From the NCBI GenBank assembly GCA_903896925.1, contig CAITZM010000121.1:1-64000 (forward strand): DNA of 64,000 nt. Direction: 5' to 3'. Shown here piece after piece: positions 23,608 to 32,305 of the stretch. How positions within the stretch are numbered: the stretch's first letter is position 1; each line of letters begins with the position of its first letter. This DNA is from an uncultured Lentisphaerota bacterium (GTDB lineage Bacteria; Verrucomicrobiota; Kiritimatiellia; CAIQIC01). The position numbers were made by a program, and so were the translations under genes. Under the pieces are notes generated by a model that saw only the letters and a program-made list of their open reading frames with translations, ran no database searches and was not told the DNA's origin.

Positions 23608-24678
23608 TCAGTGTTCCGTCGTTTTCGATGGTGCCGAATTCGTCTGCAAACCGACAGGTGCCTGGCCTCGCGTTTTTTTGGGGACCGGGAGCACGCGGCC
23701 ATCGTCCTCGATCACGCAATCTGTCCGGTTTGAGCCATAGCCGTCGCCGTAATAGATCTGTCGGCCGTCAGGTGAGCCACATAGGTAGACCCAGCCGCCC
23801 TTCGTAAATTCTTTCACTTCTTCGAGTGAACCCAGTGTACGCACGGTATCCTTGGCAGTGTTATTGAATTGCCATACCCCTTGCTTTTGCACCGGCAACT
23901 TCAAGCGCTGAACATTCCCCCAGCCAGAGCCGAACATGCGCGCGAAATGGACATAGGCCTTGTTGCGGCTGACCGCGATGCCGGCAATGCCGGCTTCCGG
24001 CGGTGTTACATTGTCGGTTTCACGCTGGGCCATCGGTGCATAGCGGTAGGCGACGAGATCTCCCCGGGTCCATTTTTCAGCAGAAGCCTCCGTTTCAGTG
24101 CTGCTCACGATCAACCCGTGCCACAGGTCCCCATCGGCGCTGAAAAGGAAGGAACCGCCGGGCAGAAACACCGGACATTTGAGAGTGCTCCCAGGCGGGT
24201 AACGGATACCCACATAGGTCAACGGCGTGCTGCGGCTTCGTTTGAAGTAAAAGCCGGTATCGTCTTTGTAGTAATAATCAGATGCGTTTTTTTGGCGGGT
24301 AGACACCAGTACCGCCCCGGTTTGGATATGGCAGGCGACATCCGTTAACGCTACCTTGTCCGGTGCCGCCTCTACCCATTTGGCTTTGGCGGTCCCCGAT
24401 TTCCAACGCCAGAGAGCGGTTTTTGTGGCCAGGTACAGTTCCTCCGTCCCAGCCAGAGCAAGGCCGACGATGAGATCGTCCTTGCCCATGGAGACTTTCA
24501 CCGGCGTGACGGATCCATTCTCCATATCGATCCGCTCCAGCGGAATGGCGGGATTATCAGTGATAACAAAAACCTTGCCCCCGTCCTGGGTAAAGACTGC
24601 ATTGGCTGCTGTGGCAGGATCAGCCGCCATCCATACCACGGCGCAAGTCATAAGGCAGGCTGCAAAACTTTTCTTCAT
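23608..24678 (-). CDS. Exported protein of unknown function, beta-propeller-like
   Basis: A 356-residue protein with a signal peptide (MKKSFAACLMTCAVVWMAADPATA). The mature part is rich in short strand-turn units such as GGKVFVITDNPAIPLERI, ELYLATKTALWRWKSG and GSFLFSADGDLWHGLI, spaced as in beta-propeller or WD/Kelch-like proteins, but I cannot assign a family. No catalytic motif is visible. Base composition is lower in GC than flanking genes. It ends 231 bases from the esterase gene; that gap contains GCTGGGAAAACATCTCG (23536-23552), nearly repeated at 22480-22497, and no supported gene. A role as a secreted binding protein is a guess. Confidence 0.75.
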   Translation of the reverse strand: MKKSFAACLMTCAVVWMAADPATAANAVFTQDGGKVFVITDNPAIPLERIDMENGSVTPVKVSMGKDDLIVGLALAGTEELYLATKTALWRWKSGTAKAKWVEAAPDKVALTDVACHIQTGAVLVSTRQKNASDYYYKDDTGFYFKRSRSTPLTYVGIRYPPGSTLKCPVFLPGGSFLFSADGDLWHGLIVSSTETEASAEKWTRGDLVAYRYAPMAQRETDNVTPPEAGIAGIAVSRNKAYVHFARMFGSGWGNVQRLKLPVQKQGVWQFNNTAKDTVRTLGSLEEVKEFTKGGWVYLCGSPDGRQIYYGDGYGSNRTDCVIEDDGRVLPVPKKTRGQAPVGLQTNSAPSKTTEH

Positions 24679-24810
24679 ACAACTTTTAGAACAACCCGGT
24701 GAGAGTTACTGCTCGATCTACATTCGTCGCCGGAAGTTGCCTGCTTTGTTGAAGTCACCTTGCACTCGAAGGCCGAATATACAGAGGTTGATTTCAGGGC
24801 AGCATCTGCA

Positions 24811-26433
24811 TCAGCAAGCCGACTGTCCTTGCAAGACCGGCCGCTTGACCGCGCCGATGCTGGCGATCATCTCGATGCTCACCTTCTCGCCTTCGAAGCG
24901 GCAGGTGAGGGTGTCGTGGTGCGGGGTCTCGTAATAGCGCAGCAGCAGTTCAAGGGTGTTCGCGTCTTTCCACGCGCCGCCGGCGGCCACCTTGGCGGAC
25001 GTGCCGGGCTTGGGCGCACCGCCGGAGATCAGGCGCGGCGGTGTGTCGGGCAGCGCCGTAACGCCGCGGTGCCAATGATCCCAGCCGCAGATCATGGGAT
25101 GAGCCTGGTGCGCGTCGCGGAACGTGGCGATGCATCTCTTTTCTCCGCAGGCGAAGGCGACGCTCTGCAGGCCGAGGGTGTTGGGCTCGAGTTGGAAGGT
25201 CTTGCCGGCGATGTGTGCGGCGATGGCAGCGCCGCGTGAGGTCACGCGGCCTACAACCGATGTCGGCTCGATGCCTTCGCCGGCCTTGGGCAGCGCGAGG
25301 GTGGCGAGCGCCTGCTGCAGGCGGGCGCGGGTCGTGGTATCGGCCGCTTGCGCTTGCGGCTGAAGCGCGGGCAGGAGGTGCCCCCAGACGAGATCCAGCA
25401 CACCCTGCATGTTGCCGACCTCGCTGGTGATCGCGAGCACCGCGTCCTGCTCCGGCATGACGATCATGTACTGCCCGAACGCGCCATCGCCGCGGAAGGC
25501 GTGATGCCGGCAGCGCCAGAATTGATAGCCGTAGCCCTGCAGCCAATCGTTTTGATCGTTCGGCCGTTTCGGCTTGGCGGGCGCGGGCTGCTGTATCTTG
25601 AAGGTCGTCGCTTCATCGATCCACGAGGCGGGCAGCAGGCGCCGGCCCCGCCAGACGCCCTTTTGCAGGTAGAGCTGGCCGAATTTCGCGAGGGCTTCGG
25701 TCGGGACGCTCAAGCCCCAGCCGCCGGTGTTGATGCCGCGCGGACAGGTTTCCCAGGTCATGCCTGCGATGTCGAGCGGCGCGAACAGGCGCGGCGTCAG
25801 GTAGTCGAGAATCGTCCGGCCGGTGAGTTTCTGGACGATCGCCGAGCACATGTAGGTGGCGGCGCTGTTGTACATGAAGGTGCTGCCCGGCGTGTGGCCG
25901 ATGGGCGCGGCCAGAAAGGCCTTCACCCAGTTTTCTTCCTTCACCATGTCGTGCGTCGGCTCCTTGGTGTTGCCGACCGACATCGTTAGCAGATCCCGCA
26001 CGCTTAGCGCCGCGAGATTTTCGCTGATCGTCGCGGGCAGCTCGTCGGGAAAGAATTTCGTCACCTTGTCGTTGACCGTGAGCCGGCCTTCCGCAACGGC
26101 TAAGCCGACCGCGGTGGAGGTGAAGCTCTTGCTCAGGGAATAGAGCGTGTGGTTGTACTCCGGTCCGTAGGGCGTCCACCAGCCTTCGGCGACAACCCGG
26201 CCGTGCCGCAGCAGCATCAGGCTGTGCAGCTCGTATTTGGCGCGCGCCGCCGCATCGAGGAAGTTCAAAATACCCGTCGAAGACACGCCCTCCGCTTCCG
26301 GCGTGCTGCGGGGCAACTGGCCGGCGCCGAAGCGCGGCCGCAGCGACTGGCAGCCGGGGAGCAACGAAACCAGCCCCAGCCCCGCCGTGCCGAGCCCGAT
26401 CTGTTTGATGAAAGTTCTGCGTGTTGCATTCAT
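24811..26433 (-). CDS. Tat-exported beta-lactamase-family serine hydrolase
   Basis: A 540-residue enzyme of the class C beta-lactamase/esterase (serine hydrolase) family. The N-terminus has a twin-arginine signal (RRTFIKQIGLGTAG) and LLPGCQS, suggesting folded export and lipid attachment. SLSK at 99-102 provides the nucleophile and general base, FMYNSAA near 187-193 the Tyr motif, and HAFRGDGAFGQ replaces the third (KTG/HxG) box. Members include esterases, D-amino-peptidases and nylon-oligomer hydrolases, so the substrate is open. A C-terminal beta-rich domain of about 160 residues is attached. The start at 26433 is chosen because the twin-arginine signal begins there. Confidence 0.88.
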   Translation of the reverse strand: MNATRRTFIKQIGLGTAGLGLVSLLPGCQSLRPRFGAGQLPRSTPEAEGVSSTGILNFLDAAARAKYELHSLMLLRHGRVVAEGWWTPYGPEYNHTLYSLSKSFTSTAVGLAVAEGRLTVNDKVTKFFPDELPATISENLAALSVRDLLTMSVGNTKEPTHDMVKEENWVKAFLAAPIGHTPGSTFMYNSAATYMCSAIVQKLTGRTILDYLTPRLFAPLDIAGMTWETCPRGINTGGWGLSVPTEALAKFGQLYLQKGVWRGRRLLPASWIDEATTFKIQQPAPAKPKRPNDQNDWLQGYGYQFWRCRHHAFRGDGAFGQYMIVMPEQDAVLAITSEVGNMQGVLDLVWGHLLPALQPQAQAADTTTRARLQQALATLALPKAGEGIEPTSVVGRVTSRGAAIAAHIAGKTFQLEPNTLGLQSVAFACGEKRCIATFRDAHQAHPMICGWDHWHRGVTALPDTPPRLISGGAPKPGTSAKVAAGGAWKDANTLELLLRYYETPHHDTLTCRFEGEKVSIEMIASIGAVKRPVLQGQSAC

Positions 26434-26500
26434 GGTGCGGAGCTTCCGAAATTGTCGCGTGGAACGCAAGCTTTGGCGGGAACACGCACGAGCGCCGACG

Positions 26501-28051
26501 TTACCCCAAACCTTGTTTCCAGATGTAAATCTTATAGAACCCCGGAATCACGAAGTCGGGTTTCCTGTCGCGGAGATAGTTTTGCATGTGTCCGTCGCAC
26601 AGCATCGTCAGCCCCATATCGTCCAAAACGATATAACCCTTGAGGGCGGCCAGTTCCGGCGCGGAATGTACCGTTTGCGCGCGGGAGTACGAGGCGTGCG
26701 CGGGAACATCGTGGGCCCAACCCGTGAGCGAAACCGGGAGGAAATATTTCTGCCCCTGCCGGCCCAGATAGAGATCGTGGAACACGGGGAAGGCCGAAAT
26801 GGTCGTCACAGCTTCCGCGCCGGCGTTGCGCCCGGCCAGATCGATCTTGATCCGCGCATAAGCGGCGCACCATTCCGGCTGCGGCTCGGTGGCCCCCAGA
26901 TAATATTTGTCATAGGGCCGCACGTTCCAATCCATGGTGCTTGCCGTGGCCAGAAAGGCTGCGCCGAGGGTGCAGGCCAGGCCGTGACCCAGCCGCGTGC
27001 GCCGGCGCCACAATGCCGCGGCCGGCGCGTGAACGCCCAGCACGGCCAGGCAGAACAGGAAGGGGAGGATGGGCAGCAAGTAGCGGTAGTGGAACAGCGG
27101 ATTCCGAAAGGCGATGAGGTAAAAATAGAGCGTGATGGCGGCGACGATGGGGATGACCCGGCGCGGGTAAAGCCAGGCGCCGGCGAGGGCACCCCATAGC
27201 GTCCACCACAGCGTCGCGCCCAGAATGCTGTGGAGAAAGCGCAGGTAGAACACGCCATAGGCAGCGCCCGTGGGCGGGGCGATCAGCTGTTGCGCCGTGC
27301 TGCGCGGGTCGGCGTTGGTCACGTGTGCGACCACGGCGAAGCCCACCGCGAGCAAGACCACGCTGGCGCCCAGCGCCACGCGTCGCGGCAAGGGCTGAAA
27401 CCAAGGGCGCAGCCGAACCAGCTCCGGCAGCGTCAGGAAAAGCAGCAGCAACGGAAACACGTAGCCGGCGGGATGCAGCAGCGGGCAGAGCGCGGCCGCG
27501 ACCAACGCGCACGCCAGGCTCCCGGCCCGGGGTTTGCGCAGAAAGGCCAGATAGCAGCCGATGGCCACGAGGCCGCACAGTTGGAGCAGGAGGTAGCCGC
27601 GCGCCTGCCGGCTCCAAGCGATCTCATAGGTGGAGAACGTCAGGAGCAGGGTGGCCGCGAGCGCCTGGATTTTCGACCCTGCGAGCTGCCGGTTGAGCCG
27701 GTAAAAAGCCAGGCAGGCGAGTGTCCCGGCCAGGGCGGAAAAGAGCCGCGCCCCCGCCTGCAGATCCCCGGCCAGCAGGAGGCCCAAAGCCATCAGGTAG
27801 TGGGCGGGGAAATAGCTCCAGGAAACCTCGCCCGTATCCAGCAGCGGATACCCGTGGGTGAGGATGGCTTGGGCGTGCGCGGTGGAAAAGGCCTCATCGA
27901 TCCAGAAGCTTTGCGCGCCGAGGTGATAGAAGCGCAGGAAACCGCCGGCCAACAACACACCCAGCAACAGCACCGCGCTCACCAGCTCTCCATGTGCGTG
28001 GAGGAGCGCCGTTAAGCGTTGTTGCCCGCCGGCCACTCCGCAGGGTTTCAT
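26501..28051 (-). CDS. GT39/ArnT-like polytopic glycosyltransferase
   Basis: A 516-residue integral membrane protein with about eleven helices. The first periplasmic loop reads GFLRFYHLGAQSFWIDEAFS; the Asp-Glu pair there is the catalytic acidic motif of the GT-C glycosyltransferases (protein mannosyltransferase/ArnT type), which use polyprenyl-phosphate sugars outside the membrane. The C-terminal 130 residues form a soluble domain (DYDKYYLGATEPQP-like start through FYKIYIWKQGLG). The start at 28051 follows a run without coding character; it lacks an obvious ribosome binding site. It is a monocistronic gene divergent from the large beta-propeller gene. Acceptor and sugar are unknown. Confidence 0.85.
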   Translation of the reverse strand: MKPCGVAGGQQRLTALLHAHGELVSAVLLLGVLLAGGFLRFYHLGAQSFWIDEAFSTAHAQAILTHGYPLLDTGEVSWSYFPAHYLMALGLLLAGDLQAGARLFSALAGTLACLAFYRLNRQLAGSKIQALAATLLLTFSTYEIAWSRQARGYLLLQLCGLVAIGCYLAFLRKPRAGSLACALVAAALCPLLHPAGYVFPLLLLFLTLPELVRLRPWFQPLPRRVALGASVVLLAVGFAVVAHVTNADPRSTAQQLIAPPTGAAYGVFYLRFLHSILGATLWWTLWGALAGAWLYPRRVIPIVAAITLYFYLIAFRNPLFHYRYLLPILPFLFCLAVLGVHAPAAALWRRRTRLGHGLACTLGAAFLATASTMDWNVRPYDKYYLGATEPQPEWCAAYARIKIDLAGRNAGAEAVTTISAFPVFHDLYLGRQGQKYFLPVSLTGWAHDVPAHASYSRAQTVHSAPELAALKGYIVLDDMGLTMLCDGHMQNYLRDRKPDFVIPGFYKIYIWKQGLG

Positions 28052-28304
28052 GCGCGGAAAATAGAGGCGTTCCCGCTGCAAAACAAGCCTGCTGAATGTG
28101 TCCGGCGCGCTGCGCGCCACGCCTCCAACGGGCGCCGTCAGCGCGAACAGAATGGCTGGCCATGCCGCGCTGCGAGGTTGTCGCGCAGATGCAAGGCGCA
28201 AAGCGGGGTTTTCGACAGTGTTTCGGGGCGCCGCAAGCCGGGTGAAAACCATTTGACAGGCAGTCCCATATTTCATAAATAGCCACCGTCAACCGAGGAG
28301 CATT

Positions 28305-30926
28305 ATGAAGGCATTACGAAGCTCGCGGCAGGGGGTGGTCTTGGCGGGCGCGCTGTATTTGTTCACGCTGGCTGCGCCCGGCCAACAAATATGGACCCGA
28401 ATATGGGGGTCGGTGTCGAACGATAATGTCGATGCCGTGGCCGTGGATAGCGGGACGGGCCTGTATGTGGCCGGCACCACCGCCTGGACGTTCGATGGGC
28501 AGGTGCATCCCCATCCGGGCACGGATGCGGCCTACCTGACGAAGTATTCGGCGGCCGGCGTGAAGCAATGGAGCCGGATTTGGGGGCCCAGCAATACCTG
28601 GATGGGGTCATCAGCCGTGGCCGTGGACAGCAGCGCCAACACCTATGTGGCAGGCACCACGCATGGGTCCTTGGAGGGTCAAACCAACATCGGAAATAAT
28701 TCGCCCTTTTTGACCAAGTTCAATGCGGCTGGGACGAAACAATGGACCCGTCTGTGGGGGAGGACCAACGGTTGGAATTCCGCTGCCGCTGTCGCGGTGG
28801 ATATCACCAGCAATATCTATGTCGCCGGTTCGACTTTTCAAGGCACCGGGCCTTTTGACGGCCAGATCGGGACGGGCGAGGGCTTCCTGACCAAGTTTAC
28901 GGCCGCGGGCACGAAACTATGGAGCCGCGTCTGGGGTTCAGGCACCAATGATTTTCCGAGTGCGATCGCGGTGGATCGTACCGGCGCCAATATTTATGTG
29001 GCGGGACAAACCGAAGGCGCCTTCGATGGGCTGGTGCCCCCGACGGGCGGTTACGGCGCGTTCTTGAGCAAATTCGACTCCAGCGGCAACCGGATCTGGA
29101 CGCGGTTTGCGGTTTCCGACAATACCGGCTACCCCAGCGCCAGGTCCGTCGTCGTTGATAACTCCAACAATGTGGTGGTCTCCGGCGGTTATTATGTTTC
29201 CACTAACCAGGCGTTCCTCGCTCAATACACGCCGGCTGGATCGCAACTATGGTACCGCACCTATAGCACGTCGGCGGAGAGCATGACCACGGACACCAAT
29301 GGCCGCATCTATCGGGTCAGTTCCCTGGTCGCTTCCAACTCGACCACCGGCTTCCTGGTGACGAAGATCTCTTCCGTCGGAGGTGAGTTGGGCCGCGTGG
29401 CTGTGCCGCTGGGCTCCAATGATTGGGTGAACGGGCTCGCCGTCTCGAGAACCGGGTGCGTCTACGTGGCCGGCACTACCCGCGGCGGACTGACGAATGG
29501 ACCGGTCACGCCCGCCGATAATTTTCTGATCGCCTTGAACGTCGGGACACAGCAGGTCGCCCTCGTCACCGTGCTGGGCAGTCCCGCCTACGGCGGCGTC
29601 GTGGCGGGTGGCGGGAGCTATCTCGCGGGCACCAACGTGACGATCACGGCCACGGCCGCACCCGGCTGGGTCTTTTCGGGCTGGAATGATGGCAACACGA
29701 ACGCCAGCCGTGTCGTCACGGTGCTGTCCCCCAACTCGACCTATACCGCGCTCTTCAGCATGGGCATCGGCGCCGCCTTGAATGCAACCAATCTGACGTG
29801 GATCTCCGGTGGCATCGCCAAATGGTATGTACAGAGTGCGACGACGCATGACGGCGCCGCGGCCCTCCGCAGTGGTGCCATTGGCGTCGGCGTCGCCGCC
29901 GCCCCCCAGAGCTGGGTGCAGACCACGGTCACCGGGCCCGGTTCGCTGCTGTTCTGGGGGAAGGTGTCCACGTATCCGTCCAACACGATGCAGTTCTTCA
30001 TGAACACCCAACTGGTCAGCCAGGCATCGGGCAATGCGAACTGGACCCAGTCCGCCACCTTCATCGGCTCGACCAACCCCGTGACGCTCACGTGGATGTA
30101 CACGAAGAACAGCCCCACGAACTCCGGCAGCGAAGCGTGCTGGCTGGACCAGGTGGTGTGGATTCCGAGCCTCTACGTGACCAACGCGCCGCAGATCTTC
30201 TACCAAGACCCCGGCAACCTGATCGCCAGCTGGGCGCTCAATGGCACGGGCGGCGTGCAGACGGTGCGCTTCCTCGGTCTGACGCCGGGCTGGCCCATCA
30301 AGACCGCCGGCGATATCGATGGCGACGGCGTCAGCGATTTGATCTTCCAGAGCGGCGGCGTGGTGGCCGTGTGGTTCCTGAATGCCGACGGGAGTGTGCG
30401 CGGCGGCAAGGTGCTGGGTGCGGCGGGCGCCTGGGACGTGCGCGCCTGCGGCGACTTCTTCGGGACCGGCCGCGCTCAGCTGTTCTTCCAGAATGGCAGC
30501 ACGGTGGCCTACTGGCTGATGGACACCAACGGCGCCATCCAGTCCGCCGGGACGTATCCCAACCTCGGCGGCTGGCAGTTGCGTGGCGTGGGCCGGGCCG
30601 CCACCGCCAACCAGGGTGAGGCGTTCTTCCTGAACGCCGGCACGATGGCCATCTGGTTCCGCAACGGCGGCACGGGCGACATCGTCGGCGTGCTGGCGCG
30701 CCCGAACCCGGCCTTGCCGGTCTCCGTGCTCAATCCGCTCTACAAGATGGGCACGTGGCAGCTGTCCGGCGTGGTGGATATCGATGGTGATGGCACCAGC
30801 GACCTGCTCTGGCAGTCGCCTGACAGCTGGACCGCAGGCTGGTTCATGAAGACCAACGGGGCCCCCAGCGACGCCCGCGGCTGGTGGAATACCGGCCTGT
30901 GGAAGATGAAAGCCGGCGGCCGCTGA
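28305..30926 (+). CDS. Large exported SBBP beta-propeller / FG-GAP protein
   Basis: An 873-residue secreted protein. After a signal peptide come about seven repeats (30-430) of the form AVAVD-x-IYVAGTT ... FLTKF-x-GTKLW, the SBBP bacterial beta-propeller repeat. Residues 419-484 (GSPAYGGVVAGGGSYLAG ... GWVFSGWNDG ... NSTYTALF) are a divergent InlB B-repeat. A lectin-like beta-sandwich follows to about 630, then FG-GAP/VCBS repeats with calcium loops DIDGDGVSDLIFQ (about 669) and DIDGDGTSDLLWQ (about 825). It probably works at the cell surface in adhesion or binding; no enzyme motif is seen and no PEP-CTERM or other sorting tail is present. AGGAG lies five bases before the ATG. Confidence 0.88.
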   Translation: MKALRSSRQGVVLAGALYLFTLAAPGQQIWTRIWGSVSNDNVDAVAVDSGTGLYVAGTTAWTFDGQVHPHPGTDAAYLTKYSAAGVKQWSRIWGPSNTWMGSSAVAVDSSANTYVAGTTHGSLEGQTNIGNNSPFLTKFNAAGTKQWTRLWGRTNGWNSAAAVAVDITSNIYVAGSTFQGTGPFDGQIGTGEGFLTKFTAAGTKLWSRVWGSGTNDFPSAIAVDRTGANIYVAGQTEGAFDGLVPPTGGYGAFLSKFDSSGNRIWTRFAVSDNTGYPSARSVVVDNSNNVVVSGGYYVSTNQAFLAQYTPAGSQLWYRTYSTSAESMTTDTNGRIYRVSSLVASNSTTGFLVTKISSVGGELGRVAVPLGSNDWVNGLAVSRTGCVYVAGTTRGGLTNGPVTPADNFLIALNVGTQQVALVTVLGSPAYGGVVAGGGSYLAGTNVTITATAAPGWVFSGWNDGNTNASRVVTVLSPNSTYTALFSMGIGAALNATNLTWISGGIAKWYVQSATTHDGAAALRSGAIGVGVAAAPQSWVQTTVTGPGSLLFWGKVSTYPSNTMQFFMNTQLVSQASGNANWTQSATFIGSTNPVTLTWMYTKNSPTNSGSEACWLDQVVWIPSLYVTNAPQIFYQDPGNLIASWALNGTGGVQTVRFLGLTPGWPIKTAGDIDGDGVSDLIFQSGGVVAVWFLNADGSVRGGKVLGAAGAWDVRACGDFFGTGRAQLFFQNGSTVAYWLMDTNGAIQSAGTYPNLGGWQLRGVGRAATANQGEAFFLNAGTMAIWFRNGGTGDIVGVLARPNPALPVSVLNPLYKMGTWQLSGVVDIDGDGTSDLLWQSPDSWTAGWFMKTNGAPSDARGWWNTGLWKMKAGGR

Positions 30927-31026
30927 GCCCGCGCCGCCGCCCCGCGGTGGGGCCTGGTTCCCGGCGCGCCGCCGGTCAATTGAAAATACTGGTTGACCCG
31001 GCTGCGTACTGCGGGACAATGCCCCC

Positions 31027-32175
31027 ATGAATTCTCAGCAGCAAAGCGGGACGGGCGGCAGGGCGGCGTTGGAGTTCCATGCCTCGGGGATTGCGGGGAC
31101 GGAGGAGGCGCTCTGCGAGGAGCTGCGCGAACTGGGGCTGCCGAGCGTCCGGTTCAACCGCGGCGGGATTCCTTTCCGCGGCACGTGGCGCGACGGCTGG
31201 CGCGCCTGCCTCCAGAGCCGCATCGCCCAGCGCATCCACCTGCTGCTCGCCCGGTTTCCGGCCCCGACGCCGGAAATGCTGTACGACGGCGTCCGTGACG
31301 CCGCCTGGGCGGCGCATCTGACGACCGCCCAAACTTTTTCCGTCCGCGCCGTCTGTCTCGGCAGCGAGATCAAGCACAGCGGCTTCGCCGCGCTCAAGGT
31401 CAAGGATGCGCTCGTGGACCACCTCCGCGAGAGCTGCGGCGAGCGCCCCGACGTGAGCGACGACCCGGACGTGCAGTTCTTTCTCTACCTGGCCGGCGAC
31501 AAGGCCGCGCTCTACCTCGACATGAGCGGCGAGCCGCTGCACAAGCGCGGCTACCGGCGCGACGCCGGCGAAGCGCCGCTGCGCGAGACGCTCGCGGCGG
31601 CCATCCTGCGCATGTCGGGCTGGGATCGCAAAACGCGGCTGCTGGACCCGATGTGCGGTTCCGGCACCATCGCCATCGAGGCCGCGCTGTGGGCGGCGAA
31701 CATCGCGCCGGGTCTCGGCCGCGAGCGGTTCGGGTTCGAGCGCTGGGCCAGCTTCGGCGAGGAGTCGGCGCAGGAACTGCGCGAACTGAAGGGCGAGTTG
31801 CGCGCCGCGCGCGCCGGACAGACGCCGCGCATCATCGCCGCCGATGTGGACGCCGGCGTGCTCGCCAAGGCGCAGGTCAATGCGCGCGCGGCGGGCGTCA
31901 AGCTGGCGTTCCGCGAGCAGTCGGTGCTGGATTTGCAGCCCGACGAGAGCGCGGCGCTGATCGTCACCAATCCGCCCTACGGCGTGAGGATCGAAACCGA
32001 CCAGCTCTTCCCGCGCAAGGTCATGGCCGCGTTCTGCCGCCTGCACGGCTGGCGCGTCGGGTTGCTCGCCGGGTCGCCCGCCTACGCGCTGGAGATGTCG
32101 CCGCGCCCGCGCCTCCGCCTGCCGCTGCTCAACGGCGATCTGCCCTGCGAATTCCTGCTCTACGACGTCCCCTGA
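31027..32175 (+). CDS. THUMP-domain RNA N2-guanine methyltransferase (RlmL/Trm-like)
   Basis: A 382-residue cytoplasmic methyltransferase. The first 160 residues form the ferredoxin-like/THUMP RNA-binding unit (FHASGIAGTEEALCEELRELG and SLYLDMSGEPLHKRGYR-type end). The catalytic part has the SAM-binding DPMCGSGTIAIEAAL at about 208-222 and NPPYG at 315-319, the active-site motif for methylation of an exocyclic amine. The closest known groups are the N-terminal half of RlmL (23S rRNA G2445) and the archaeal Trm14 family. The second methyltransferase half of E. coli RlmL is absent, as in most bacteria outside the gammaproteobacteria. The exact target base is inferred. Confidence 0.9.
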   Translation: MNSQQQSGTGGRAALEFHASGIAGTEEALCEELRELGLPSVRFNRGGIPFRGTWRDGWRACLQSRIAQRIHLLLARFPAPTPEMLYDGVRDAAWAAHLTTAQTFSVRAVCLGSEIKHSGFAALKVKDALVDHLRESCGERPDVSDDPDVQFFLYLAGDKAALYLDMSGEPLHKRGYRRDAGEAPLRETLAAAILRMSGWDRKTRLLDPMCGSGTIAIEAALWAANIAPGLGRERFGFERWASFGEESAQELRELKGELRAARAGQTPRIIAADVDAGVLAKAQVNARAAGVKLAFREQSVLDLQPDESAALIVTNPPYGVRIETDQLFPRKVMAAFCRLHGWRVGLLAGSPAYALEMSPRPRLRLPLLNGDLPCEFLLYDVP

Positions 32176-32305
32176 ACCAAGGATTCCGACGAACGGCTGT
32201 TGGACCGGAATATGCTTTGGCAATCCGCGGCTTTGCCGGTATATTCCCGTGTTTGCGCGGCGGCGATGAACGCTGGCGCGACGAAGCCTGTCTGAAGAAG
32301 AAGTT

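Noticed and set aside
23402..23719. 105-codon minus-strand frame overlapping the end of the secreted unknown gene
   Set aside because: It overlaps the start-proximal shadow of 23608-24678 in another frame, with Arg/Pro-rich composition and no homologous feel; the tail may be repeat-derived but evidence is too thin.
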